DNA from: Pithys albifrons albifrons
Lineage: Eukaryota > Chordata > Aves > Passeriformes > Thamnophilidae
Reading direction: 5' to 3'
DNA: 64,000 nucleotides
Assembly: GCF_047495875.1 (NCBI RefSeq)
Contig: NC_092461.1
Coordinates: 49,977,101 to 50,041,100, forward strand
Shown here: piece by piece, positions 48,201 to 51,879 of the stretch
How positions within the stretch are numbered: the stretch's first letter is position 1
Layout: each line of letters starts with the position of its first letter
The notes under the pieces: generated by a model
What the model was told of the DNA's origin: nothing
Seen by the model: only the letters and a program-made list of their open reading frames with translations
The model's database searches: none
Made by a program: the position numbers and the translations under genes

Positions 48201-50975
48201 TGCCAAACATGATGAATTATGAAACTGAGTGTTACAAAACATAACTGCAAATGAATCTGCCTCATTCCCAATGACAATTTTTGGTTCCTCAGGCCTTGCG
48301 TTTTTCTTTAGCTCCATAACTATTGTTCACATCTAATTACAAGTTTTTTTTATTAGCAGGGCAAAGAAGCGGAGAGAAATTTCATCAACTTGGCTCAACT
48401 GGCAAGAAGTGCCTTGACTCAGCAGCCAAAGAGTGCCTTGACTAAACAGCCAAGGGGTGCCTTGACTAAACAGCCAAGGGGTGCCTTGACTAAACAGCCA
48501 AAGGGAGCCTTGACTAAACAGCCAAAGAGAACCTTGACTCAACTGCCAAGAACTTCCTTGACTGAACTGGCAAAGAGTGTTTTGGTAGATGAGACTGATG
48601 TGAAGAGAGGATCAGCACCATCTTTAGATGGATTTGGGTGGGAGGTGAATATGCACATGTTTCTACAGATAGCATTCAAGAGAGAGAAAATGGTCTGTTG
48701 TCACATAGTTCTTCAATGACTGTTCATTCTTCTACAAATAGCTTTGCTGTTGTAAGTTTACCTACCTCGCAGGTGATTTTTTTTCTTTCTTTATTAATTT
48801 TTTTAGGGTTTAGGTAAAGTATTATTAATAGCTAATAGCATGTTAACCTCTTACGTATTTAATGATAAATTGAAGGAAAAGCAGTTCAGTTATGGAATAA
48901 GAAGCTTTTCATTACTTGTGAAATTAATGTCCTGAAGTAATCCAATTTAGGCTAGAGTCCTGTTCTGCCCATATGTCAAAAACTGAAGCTAAACTCCTTT
49001 AGGAAATCTAGGTATGTGAAAAAAAAATCTGACAGCAAATACTACTTCAGGACTTCTTCCACAACAACTCTCACTATGCATCAAATCTATAGTGATAAGG
49101 TAGCAGGTGTTTTATTGGAGAAATGGGAAGAACAGAGATGGTACCTTGGGTGTATCAAGGGGTCATTCACGGCTGGGTTGGCACTGCCATGATGTAACAG
49201 GGAGCCTGTGCAGCCACATAATCCCAGCTGTGCCATGCGATGCATTTTGGCCACTGCTTGTATTCCACAGAACACTTCCTGTGGCACTATGATAGCATTG
49301 AGCAGACTAGAGAAATGGGCAGTCTGAAATACCCCCAACAGCTGAAACCACAGTGCAAATTGCACAGTTAAGCTTAGACCCTTGTCCCTTAAATGTAGCT
49401 CTTTATTTTTGTTCAGACCTATTAAAAACAAAAAGAAAGTGACCTGAGCAAGTCAGTATGTCCATGGCATATGCTTAAGCCCTCAAGAACAGGCAAGTAA
49501 CTACAGAATGAACAATAATCTCTTAAAGGGCAGTTTCTTTTTGCTTCTATGAGTCCCTTTCTGCTATAGGAAGGTTCCAGAAGTTCTACTTGGTCCTGAT
49601 ATGACAAATTGCTCCCATACTTCTCGTGATTTAAGGAAAAAAAATCAGGCCAAATAGAAGTGCAGTTTCCACACTGTTTTGGGAGAGTGACCTAATATTT
49701 ACATACAACCTGAACTGTGGTTGTTGCAATGCAAAGAGCAACATTTGATCCTTAGAAAAGGAAAGGAAGACATCTCCAGTTATCAGCCTCTAGTGGTAGC
49801 AGCATTCTGCTGGAGAAGGCAGGCAGAAAGAACTGTGAGGCTAATGAGACCTTCAGTGATTTAAAAAAGGACAGACTCTAAGGATGTGGCAGGGAGATAA
49901 AGTCAAGTCCTTGACAGCACAAATGACTGATATTTGGGAGGGAAAATGTGTGTTGTATTTAGGCTTAGCAGATGAAAGGAGAGAGAATAAGACTTAGACC
50001 AAGGATGAAGAACAAATGTAAATAGTGCATCTGTCAAAGTTGGTTAAATCATGGTGTTTTGAGATTTGCTTATTTGCAGCAGCACTATTTTTCCCATGAT
50101 TCCAATATTATAATGAAAAAAAATCTTAATAATTGGGATTATCCAATTGCAAGAATCTAACATAAACAAGTTTCTTATTTCACTGTTGGTATGGACCTGG
50201 AACTGTGGTGACATGGTCTGAAGGCTGATGGTTTTTAATGGTTCTTGCAGGCTTCCTGGTCCTATTCCAAGTACATAGAAGCCTTGGAGCAGGAGAGAAT
50301 ACTCATTAAAAGGGAAGAAGATCTGGAGAAAACCTCATCATCATTCCTTTCAGGTTGTTAACCTGTAGTTTATCAGGACATGTAGCTTAGGTGAAATTCT
50401 CCCAGTGTAAGGACTTTGCTTGGTCTTCTTTTAAGTTGTGTACATAAACCTCTGCCTCTATTTGCTGTCTGCAGGGCAGTCCTCTCTGCACCACACTTGT
50501 GAGTGATAAGTTTTCTAAGAACGGGAAAGTAAAAGTTTCAGGGTGTCAGTGTTGCCTTTACTGCACAGGTTCTACTGAGGACAGGGATTCAGCCATTCCT
50601 TTATTCTGCAGAGTGACACGGCAATCCCACACACATTTCACCTCCCTGGCTTCTACTGCTTCATCAACTTACATGCAAACAGATACTGAAACTTCTTTCT
50701 CATCAGTTTGTCAGTGTTTTTGGAGGATGTGAGAGGCATTGCTTCATCCTGGTTTCAGCCATGAATATCCTATTAGGTCTTCCCCAAGGATATTATGACC
50801 TGTTTGCTTATAAAATACCTGCACTTAGCAGTAGGGCTAGCAATAGCACTATGTAATATTAAACTCCTGTTTCACATAATTTTATTTTTTTCCATATGCA
50901 GATTCCTTGTCTGCGTCCTCCCTGCAGCCTGAAAGTTCTATGAAAGCCACCATTCCTGCAAAGCAAAAACTCTGA
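3074..50975 (+). CDS. RGS22: RGS22, regulator of G-protein signalling 22 (23 exons, 5' end outside window)
   Basis: RGS22 is a large multi-RGS-domain protein, strongly expressed in testis in mammals and reported to bind G-alpha 12/13 and 11 subunits (family knowledge). The 23 exons join in phase: 3780 bases, 1259 codons plus TGA at 50973-50975. Residue ranges in the window product: N-terminal region 1-215; low-conservation linker 216-380; RGS-like block about 385-500; variable spacer about 533-594; second RGS-like block about 600-735; RGS domain about 785-920; RGS domain about 950-1085; tail 1086-1259 with octapeptide repeats at about 1123-1178. Diagnostic peptides shared with mammalian RGS22 include WIKKERLPAFLESDCYFEYR, YFFGPNSPA, CHSHCD, IINCFINS and YSKYIEALEQERI. 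The mammalian protein is about 1264 residues, so with the missing ~45 N-terminal residues this one would be slightly longer, mainly because of the repeat expansion. All introns are GT-AG except the one after exon 17, which is GC-AG. No frameshift or internal stop was seen, so the gene looks intact. Confidence 0.95.
3422..3510. repeat. Old palindromic repeat (amniote MITE-like)
   Basis: The segment begins gggccaaattatgccctg and ends near cagaattttgaag. The two halves are imperfect inverted copies of each other, with the pattern 'caaattatgccctgtaatgcacatgt' pairing with the reverse complement of the right half. It resembles old, widely scattered amniote elements that read 'aattctgccct...cacatgtg'. 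The family assignment is from memory and tentative. Confidence 0.4.
5415..5501. repeat. Old palindromic repeat (hairpin element)
   Basis: Left arm cagcaaagcacttaag... (from 5415) and right arm ...agctttgctg (to 5501) are reverse complements over about 32 bases with a few mismatches. The interior carries 'gtgcttaacttt' and 'cacatgcttaaa'. This matches a common ancient sauropsid palindromic repeat built from 'agcacttaagcatgtgctta' units. The 153-residue minus-strand ORF at 5444-5905 overlaps it and has no recognisable similarity, so I do not call that ORF a gene. Confidence 0.6.
7024..7109 (+). CDS. RGS22: RGS22 exon 2
   Basis: Acceptor 'ttttttaacag', donor 'TACAG|gtattg'; enters in phase 0 and leaves with 2 bases of an Arg codon. 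It encodes CLDREQAIQWIKKER followed by LPAFLESDCYFEY, one of the best conserved N-terminal stretches of RGS22. The exon is too short for an ORF scan to find. The next intron (7110-8966) contains a CR1 3' fragment near 8735 and nothing else recognised. Confidence 0.93.
8735..8820 (+). mobile_element. CR1 3' end fragment
   Basis: 'gagttggactccacgattcctgtgggtcccttccaaatgagc' (about 8757-8798), followed by degenerate 'ttctata...tctttattcta', is the end of a CR1 element in sense orientation, including the remains of the terminal ATTCTATG-type octamers. Its 5' part is absent or unrecognisable, as is usual for 5'-truncated CR1 copies. Confidence 0.75.
8967..9132 (+). CDS. RGS22: RGS22 exon 3
   Basis: Acceptor 'tttaatttcag', donor 'GGCCAG|gtaaaa'. 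The first base completes the Arg codon from exon 2, and the exon leaves in phase 0. It encodes LAKLISQVEWSKSGMNFII through MKKLYVSLGQ. 'WSKSGMNF' and 'YVSLG' are strongly conserved in the family. The following intron is only 452 bases and is partly filled by a CR1 3' end. Confidence 0.93.
9212..9346 (+). mobile_element. CR1 LINE 3' end
   Basis: The segment reads 'gggcagcctggtttactgg', 'aaggtgtccctgcccatgg', 'ggttggaactggctgatctt' and 'taaggtcccttctaaccc', ending in degenerate 'tcattatatgattctctga'. This is the standard CR1 sense 3' terminus with decayed octamer repeats. It sits 80 bases after the exon 3 donor and fills about a third of the short intron. Confidence 0.9.
9585..9756 (+). CDS. 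RGS22: RGS22 exon 4
   Basis: Acceptor 'tttttttcctag'; enters phase 0 with ATVSQVKDWFTLAKHDDSVK and leaves phase 1. I place the donor at 9757 ('CTGG|gtaagt', a near-perfect consensus). A second possible donor, 'AAAG|gtagcc' at 9745, has the same phase and would remove four codons (GSPL), so both isoforms would stay in frame. The 3' half is Ser/Gln-rich and poorly conserved. The next intron is 3.6 kb. Confidence 0.9.
10801..10859. repeat. AT/CA simple repeat
   Basis: Interrupted alternating purine-pyrimidine stretch: (AT)n, then 'acatacacacacat', 'atatatgtgtgtt' and another (AT)n. It lies in the intron between exons 4 and 5, just upstream of a GC-richer block. Confidence 0.85.
10900..11640. 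other. GC-richer intronic block with A-rich tract, origin unknown
   Basis: Base composition changes sharply here compared with the surrounding AT-rich intron, and several CpGs appear (for example 'gatgccgcgcc', 'actcgcgggctccgg', 'aagcgctaagggcgggg'). An A-rich tract, A16 followed by GA7-8 units, lies at 11352-11397 and is followed by more C-rich sequence to about 11640. Overlapping ORFs appear on both strands, as expected of compositionally biased DNA; the one at 11224-11637 includes a poly-lysine run coded by the A-tract. It could be an inserted LTR or other mobile element, or a retrocopy with a degenerate A tail. I recognise no family. Confidence 0.4.
11352..11397. repeat. A-rich tract (A16 then GAAAAAAA units)
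   Basis: The tract runs of A are broken by single G residues at near-regular 8-9 base spacing. It is the only long poly-purine run in this intron and may be the tail or internal tract of the GC-richer block around it. Confidence 0.9.
13396..14014 (+). CDS. RGS22: RGS22 exon 5 (longest; linker and start of first RGS-like block)
   Basis: Acceptor 'gatttaatgcag', donor 'CTGAG|gtattt'; enters by completing a codon with 2 bases and leaves phase 2, length 619. The first 130 or so codons are a Ser/Glu/Thr-rich, low-conservation linker. It then reaches the conserved 'GGPDSRAAWCVSHRTYDTGN' and 'HEFERFKKFIKGTPGERYWW', the beginning of the first RGS-like block (WIDIERLK). The GTG at 13515 is internal and not a start. 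The next intron (14015-14573) has no recognised feature. Confidence 0.93.
14574..14735 (+). CDS. RGS22: RGS22 exon 6
   Basis: Acceptor 'tgttgactgcag', donor 'TACTG|gtatga'. It encodes VSKMKKLYQLSSGDYFLGSE through QPEVVKPLLLYW, the middle of the first RGS-like block. The phase is 1 base in and 2 bases out, joining exons 5 and 7 exactly. The TAA seen when reading through into the intron at 14758 is not used. The following 1.1-kb intron holds a SINE. Confidence 0.93.
15345..15490 (+). mobile_element. tRNA-Ile-derived SINE with CR1-like tail (TguSINE1-type)
   Basis: The head (about 15348-15424) follows a tRNA-Ile(AAT) gene: A box 'cagctcagttgg', anticodon region 'tgctaataacaccaagg' and B box 'ggtttggtctcc'. 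It is followed directly by a CR1 3' tail, 'gagttggactcaatctttg' then 'gggtttcttccaactcag', with a degenerate octamer end 'ttgtaattctgtag'. This tRNA-Ile plus CR1 structure is that of SINEs described from passerine birds, moved by CR1 machinery. Substitutions in the head argue against a working tRNA. Confidence 0.85.
15801..15972 (+). CDS. RGS22: RGS22 exon 7
   Basis: Acceptor 'ttttctccctag', donor 'CTTCAC|gtaagt'; the first G completes Trp and the exon leaves in phase 0. It encodes GPRFCVTHSTAIEAASAKLK then FWHTCQERPRVDIDPFPQ. 'PRFCVTHS' and 'DIDPFPQ' are strongly conserved and close the first RGS-like block. The 1.7-kb intron that follows (15973-17629) has no recognised repeat. Confidence 0.93.
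17630..17706 (+). CDS. RGS22: RGS22 exon 8 (variable spacer)
   Basis: Acceptor 'tctctttgaag', donor 'ATATG|gtaagt'; phase 0 in, 2 bases out. It encodes GSSRLPLTLTSSQSPQKDDI then SSSRI and the first two bases of Trp. It lies in a rapidly evolving Ser/Pro-rich spacer where mammalian RGS22 is longer and little similarity is expected, so the call rests on strong splice signals and exact phase fit with exons 7 and 9. Confidence 0.82.
18177..18197. repeat. Short interstitial telomeric repeat (TAACCC)3.5
   Basis: Three and a half perfect copies of the vertebrate telomere hexamer (C-rich strand on +) lie inside the intron between exons 8 and 9, about 60 bases before the exon 9 acceptor. This is too short to be a chromosome end and is a typical short intrachromosomal telomeric repeat. 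Confidence 0.9.
18258..18363 (+). CDS. RGS22: RGS22 exon 9 (variable spacer)
   Basis: A long T-tract and 'gtgatccag' acceptor precede it; donor 'CTCCAT|gtaagt'. The first base completes Trp, and it leaves in phase 0. It encodes SKSVSTDMIHCSTWDGTQDS then RYQGYRKYTYAELLH. The 'R-Y-x-Y-x-x-Y-x-Y' tail matches the end of the mammalian spacer. The next intron (18364-20209) contains an unexplained minus-strand ORF. Confidence 0.88.
19459..19818 (-). other. Unassigned protein-like antisense ORF (119 codons, no ATG start)
   Basis: An open frame on the minus strand inside the intron between exons 9 and 10. It is charged and mixed in composition (for example DINNKIEQFREQEIH, KLASDDHKRETLADLLSLIE and EVETDERGSWQPAYF), unlike most random AT-rich ORFs here. 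It has no ATG near its start. It begins right after 'taacag' on the minus strand, which could be a splice acceptor, and ends at a TGA. I do not recognise it. It may be an exon of an antisense transcript, a decayed retrocopy, or chance. Confidence 0.25.
20210..20335 (+). CDS. RGS22: RGS22 exon 10
   Basis: Acceptor 'ttatttgtccag', donor 'AATAAG|gtatga', phase 0 at both ends. It encodes GKSAAGSVVLGGPRMESMLQ then SLYLENRAGYYFTQFCEKSG. 'ENRAG..FT.FCE.SGNK' is the conserved start of the second RGS-like block. The following 1.6-kb intron (20336-21898) shows nothing recognised. Confidence 0.93.
21899..22000 (+). CDS. RGS22: RGS22 exon 11
   Basis: Acceptor 'ttcatctctag', donor 'GCTCAA|gtaagt', phase 0 at both ends, 34 codons. 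It encodes LWKNCVYFWFDLQAYHQLFY and QETLQPFQICKQAQ, almost invariant in the family (helical RGS core with the W-F-D-L-Q motif). It is too short for an ORF scan. The next intron (22001-27124, 5.1 kb) is AT-rich with no recognised mobile element, apart from a perfect 17-bp inverted repeat at 26970-27008. Confidence 0.94.
26970..27008. repeat. Perfect 17-bp inverted repeat (hairpin)
   Basis: Left arm tgtaattagacatatat (26970-26986) and right arm atatatgtctaattaca (26992-27008) are exact reverse complements around a 5-base loop. It lies about 120 bases before exon 12. It may be a small local palindrome formed by slippage in AT-rich DNA; no family is recognised. Confidence 0.8.
27125..27319 (+). 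CDS. RGS22: RGS22 exon 12
   Basis: Acceptor 'ctgttttattgtag', donor 'GGAAAG|gtaaca', phase 0 at both ends. It encodes FLYATYISPSASMDIGLHQD, then 'FEDLFDPAEEYIL' and 'LLEPWMKMV', closing the second RGS-like block. The following 4.8-kb intron carries a younger CR1, a very old CR1 and a simple repeat. Confidence 0.94.
28130..28616 (+). mobile_element. CR1 LINE, 3' part with ORF2 C-terminal remnant
   Basis: Sense-orientation CR1. The ORF at 28121-28522 translates to the CR1 ORF2 C-terminus ('RRAKKMV', 'GLFSLERRTLRGDL', 'FRLDIRKRFFT', 'HWNRLPREVV'). It is followed by the 3' region 'cagctcagcatattctgtg' and intact octamers 'attctgtgattctgtg' near 28598-28613. The preserved 130-codon frame points to a fairly young or slowly decayed copy. 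It is 5'-truncated and cannot be autonomous. Confidence 0.93.
29090..30060 (-). mobile_element. Very old CR1 LINE (turtle/crocodile-like type), antisense
   Basis: The + strand reads as a long, heavily decayed reverse complement of the deep amniote CR1 type. Landmarks are 'tttcagcctcactgtagaag' (29122), 'tttggcctcttctcttacag' (29364), 'tgtttccaagatctctctcc' (29617), 'cagctgccttttt', then 'ggtccctgtgagactcc' (29881) and 'ggggactttacctcttatcc' (29973). Their order matches the 3'-to-5' order of that element. About 1 kb survives in one piece. Boundaries are approximate. Confidence 0.75.
31741..31800. repeat. TA/CA simple repeat
   Basis: Degenerate alternating 'caatatacacaatacaatat', 'atacacagtatacacag' and 'tgtatgatatacacaatg' sequence inside the intron between exons 12 and 13. 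Confidence 0.8.
32097..32186 (+). CDS. RGS22: RGS22 exon 13
   Basis: Acceptor 'tatttttattag', donor 'GATGAG|gtaaga', phase 0 at both ends, 30 codons: VELVEETRQLDFVCVRKLQA and LHQESSSKDE. 'VELVEETRQLD' is identical or nearly so in mammalian RGS22. The next intron is about 520 bases with no recognised feature. Confidence 0.94.
32709..32863 (+). CDS. RGS22: RGS22 exon 14
   Basis: Acceptor 'ttctttcctcag', donor 'GCTGG|gtatgt'; phase 0 in, 2 bases out. It starts with a variable Ser/Pro-rich piece (STVADTGLPSCPDD...) and ends in 'LSDLIHDKEKLKLFWAFLNK', the first helix of an annotated RGS domain. The following 2.9-kb intron contains a hAT-like MITE. Confidence 0.9.
33765..33953. mobile_element. hAT-like non-autonomous DNA transposon (MITE)
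   Basis: The 189-bp element starts cagtcgtccccaaactg and ends cactgtggagaccactg. The ends are imperfect terminal inverted repeats (13 of 17 matching), and the 5' 'CAGTGGTCCCCAAACT'-type end is that of hAT (Charlie-like) elements. It is flanked by an 8-bp near-duplication, gtctagag and gtcttgac (6 of 8), as expected for an old hAT target-site duplication. The interior is AT-rich and noncoding. Confidence 0.75.
35742..35904 (+). CDS. RGS22: RGS22 exon 15
   Basis: Acceptor 'aatttgtttgtag', donor 'GAAAAG|gtatca'; the first base completes Gly, and it leaves in phase 0. It encodes MDLMCWLDIEQFRKMFHEDK, a Lys-rich stretch, then 'NKYLNNEYFFGPNSPATREQ'. This is the core of an annotated RGS domain. 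The ATG at 35743 is internal. The next intron is about 620 bases with no recognised feature. Confidence 0.95.
36527..36685 (+). CDS. RGS22: RGS22 exon 16
   Basis: Acceptor 'tttggattgcttag', donor 'GCAAAG|gtaatt', phase 0 at both ends, 53 codons. It encodes LTHSGGGRRQILHDQLSAAV then LLEVQQCVQKRLEKQWLPLF and LADQHRG. 'ILH.QL.A.VL.E.Q..VQ.RLE..WLPLFL' closes the RGS domain begun in exon 14. The 1.7-kb intron that follows holds a candidate alternative terminal exon. Confidence 0.94.
37899..38009 (+). other. Candidate alternative terminal exon of RGS22 (unproven)
   Basis: A pyrimidine-rich tract and 'aaattcag' acceptor precede a frame that is in phase with exon 16 and runs 36 codons (RMKRSFEESVLEEMKPDDIL then HLACYFTVTKYCGHAM) to a TAG at 38007-38009. 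Splicing into it would end the protein before the last RGS domain. It has no counterpart in the mammalian protein that I know, exons 16 and 17 already join perfectly without it, and no AATAAA follows closely. It may be chance. Confidence 0.2.
38430..38492 (+). CDS. RGS22: RGS22 exon 17 (GC donor)
   Basis: Acceptor 'tcttcaaccgtag', 21 codons, phase 0 at both ends: IMDITEDLLLKDQQRTTRIW plus K. It matches the mammalian segment of form 'M-D-I-x-x-x-L-L-L-...-W-K' by position and length. The 3' boundary is 'TGGAAG|gcaagt', a GC-AG intron with otherwise perfect donor consensus; no GT donor nearby preserves the frame. Easily missed because of its size and noncanonical donor. The next intron is 2 kb with an A/GA-rich tract. 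Confidence 0.88.
40304..40344. repeat. A-rich then GAAA-rich tract
   Basis: A18 followed by 'gaaaagaaggaaagaaagaaa' in the intron between exons 17 and 18; simple sequence. The short ORFs crossing it on both strands are artefacts. Confidence 0.9.
40508..40669 (+). CDS. RGS22: RGS22 exon 18
   Basis: Acceptor 'ttcttcttttgacag', donor 'TATAAG|gtatgg', phase 0 at both ends, 54 codons. It encodes HVDNKCVSSSSEIIAFRKML then 'LDPVTANLFRRFVSLQGDLL' and 'FWQEVQKYK'. This starts the last RGS domain (helices around FRRF and the LLFWQEV-type motif). The following 2.9-kb intron (40670-43593) shows no recognised element. Confidence 0.95.
43594..43773 (+). CDS. RGS22: RGS22 exon 19
   Basis: Acceptor 'ttttcatctttcag', donor 'GCACAG|gtagga', phase 0 at both ends, 60 codons. 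It encodes DLCHSHCDDALVQKKITAII, NCFINSAIPPALQIDIPPEQ and a conserved 'ELGPYIFREAQ'. This is the most conserved part of the last RGS domain. The next intron is 1.5 kb with nothing recognised. Confidence 0.96.
45262..45402 (+). CDS. RGS22: RGS22 exon 20
   Basis: Acceptor 'cttcctgtgcag', donor 'ACAAAG|gtaagg', phase 0 at both ends, 47 codons. It begins MSVFALLFKFWPEFCKLQSN, the end of the last RGS domain, then a Glu/Lys/Arg-rich helix (LALEREKERKMRKKEG) likely to be coiled coil. The leading ATG is internal. The 3-kb intron that follows holds two MIR-like fragments. Confidence 0.95.
46325..46448 (-). mobile_element. MIR-like SINE fragment (antisense)
   Basis: The + strand resembles the reverse complement of MIR: 'tcctcttttagacacatgaa' and 'acctgaggaccagtgaagca', then 'actcaaggccacacacc', and later 'ctccaaagcacattg'. 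This is the familiar order 'gaaactgaggc...caaggtcacacagc...ctccaaagccc'. It is decayed, and boundaries are approximate. Confidence 0.6.
47610..47783 (+). mobile_element. MIR-like SINE fragment (sense)
   Basis: It reads 'aagtgactttgggaacc', 'atttaacctcttttttt', 'tttctcatttgcaacatggg' and 'ggcgatgttgtggtgttaac', and ends 'aaagaattttgggatc'. This matches the MIR core order 'gtgaccttgggcaa...cttaacctct...tcatctgtaaaatggg...ggttgttgtgaggattaa'. It lies 1.2 kb from the antisense fragment, so the two are separate old insertions. Confidence 0.65.
48360..48644 (+). CDS. RGS22: RGS22 exon 21 with tandem octapeptide repeat
   Basis: Acceptor 'ttattagcag', donor 'TGGGAG|gtgaat', phase 0 at both ends, 95 codons. 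After GKEAERNFINLAQLAR come seven tandem eight-residue units of the type (S/G)ALTKQP(K/R) at 48408-48575, then SVLVDETDVKRGSAPSLDGF. It replaces the poorly conserved stretch between the last RGS domain and 'YSKYIEALEQER' of mammalian RGS22. The acceptor is a tandem 'TAGCAG', so an extra Gln codon (48357-48359) could be included. The repeat makes the segment very basic and threonine-rich. Confidence 0.88.
48408..48575 (+). repeat. RGS22: 24-bp coding minisatellite, seven units
   Basis: Units start at 48408, 48432, 48456, 48480, 48504, 48528 and 48552. Units 2-5 differ from each other by only one or two bases, while units 1, 6 and 7 are progressively diverged (SALTQQPK, RTLTQLPR, TSLTELAK). The pattern is that of recent expansion from the centre of an older repeat, kept strictly in frame within exon 21. 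Confidence 0.95.
50251..50353 (+). CDS. RGS22: RGS22 exon 22
   Basis: Acceptor 'ggttcttgcag', donor 'TTTCAG|gttgtt' (weak consensus); phase 0 in, 1 base out. It encodes ASWSYSKYIEALEQERILIK then REEDLEKTSSSFLS. 'YSKYIEALEQERIL' is the conserved C-terminal helix of RGS22. Reading through the donor gives GC and an immediate TAA, so a retained intron would end the protein two codons later. The next intron is 548 bases with no recognised feature. Confidence 0.93.
50902..50975 (+). CDS. RGS22: RGS22 last coding exon, stop TGA
   Basis: Acceptor 'tttccatatgcag'; two bases complete Asp, then SLSASSLQPESSMKATIPAK and QKL, stop TGA at 50973-50975. The Ser-rich, Lys-containing end resembles the mammalian C-terminus in composition but not in detail. 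A strong donor-like 'GAA|gtgagt' starts at 50997, 22 bases after the stop, so the 3' UTR may be spliced. Confidence 0.85.
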
Positions 50976-51274
50976 AGTCTTCCCAAGAAACAGGAAGTGA
51001 GTAGCAGACTGCCAACAAGTCTGCTTTGAAATGTGGGTTCTTAAAAGCTATTTTTGCTGCTGTCAGTGCTGATGCTCATTAGTAGCAAGTTATTCCACTC
51101 CAAATTATGTTTAACTGAAGCTATACAACCTTGGTATGAAGACAAGATTATTTTTCACTCTGACCATGGTTAGCAAACCTGATGTTGAACTGATGGAATT
51201 TTGTTGCAAAATGGTAGTCTCTAATACGAGGTAATCTAAGCTTTCCAGTAAAGATATTTTAAATAGGAACATTA
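50976..51274 (+). other. RGS22: RGS22 3' UTR, probable
   Basis: AT-rich sequence after the stop. I see no canonical AATAAA before the CR1 fragment at 51275; the only variant signal noticed is AGTAAA at 51247-51252. The first AATAAA downstream (52607-52612) lies inside the LTR. The end of the transcript is therefore undetermined. Confidence 0.4.
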
Positions 51275-51420
51275 GATCATAGAATCATAGAATTGATTGG
51301 GTTGGAAAAGACCTCCGAGATCATCGAGTCCAACCCTTGGTCCAACTCTAGTTCATTTACTAGATGACTGGATAAATCTCAGACCCCATGGAGTTACTGG
51401 CAAGAACCTGACAGAACTAC
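51275..51420 (-). mobile_element. CR1 LINE 3' fragment (antisense)
   Basis: It begins with octamer remains 'atcatagaatcatagaatt' followed by 'gggttggaaaagacctcc', 'gagatcatcgagtccaaccc', 'ttggtccaactctagttc' and 'atttactagatgactgg'. This is the standard reverse complement of a CR1 3' end with well-preserved octamers, so a moderately young copy. It lies close to the end of RGS22 and may be part of its 3' UTR. Confidence 0.92.
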
Positions 51421-51879
51421 CAATAGATTGTCTCTACGAAAGCCAATGAAATATTAGAATAAGAGAAAGAAGTAGAACAGCAAAGAGATCTGATAAAGGC
51501 AGAAAAACATACTTTGTTTCAGAGCTTGAATTGCTAGAAGCAAGAATCCCCAGGAGGTTTAGTTTAGTTTTGTTTTGTTTTTTAAGCCTATGCTGAAATT
51601 ATGTGGACTTAAAAAATTAATAGAATCTGGACTATTGCTCCTCTTCCTTCTCTGCTCCTCCTTCCTCTTTGTGTTCTGCACTCAGCACTGCTATTTTAGC
51701 TAAGTTGGTGCTCTGCCCTTACAAGTCCTCCTAAATTTCCAAGTGTCTGAACGTAATCTGCATGTGACAATATTTTGTGTATGCGACTTCAGATAAAACC
51801 GCAACATTCCTCAGTCTTCCCTCACATTCTCTTTCTGCCCTCTTATTGTGTCCTCTAGGTGCAGTTAAAGTAATCCAGC

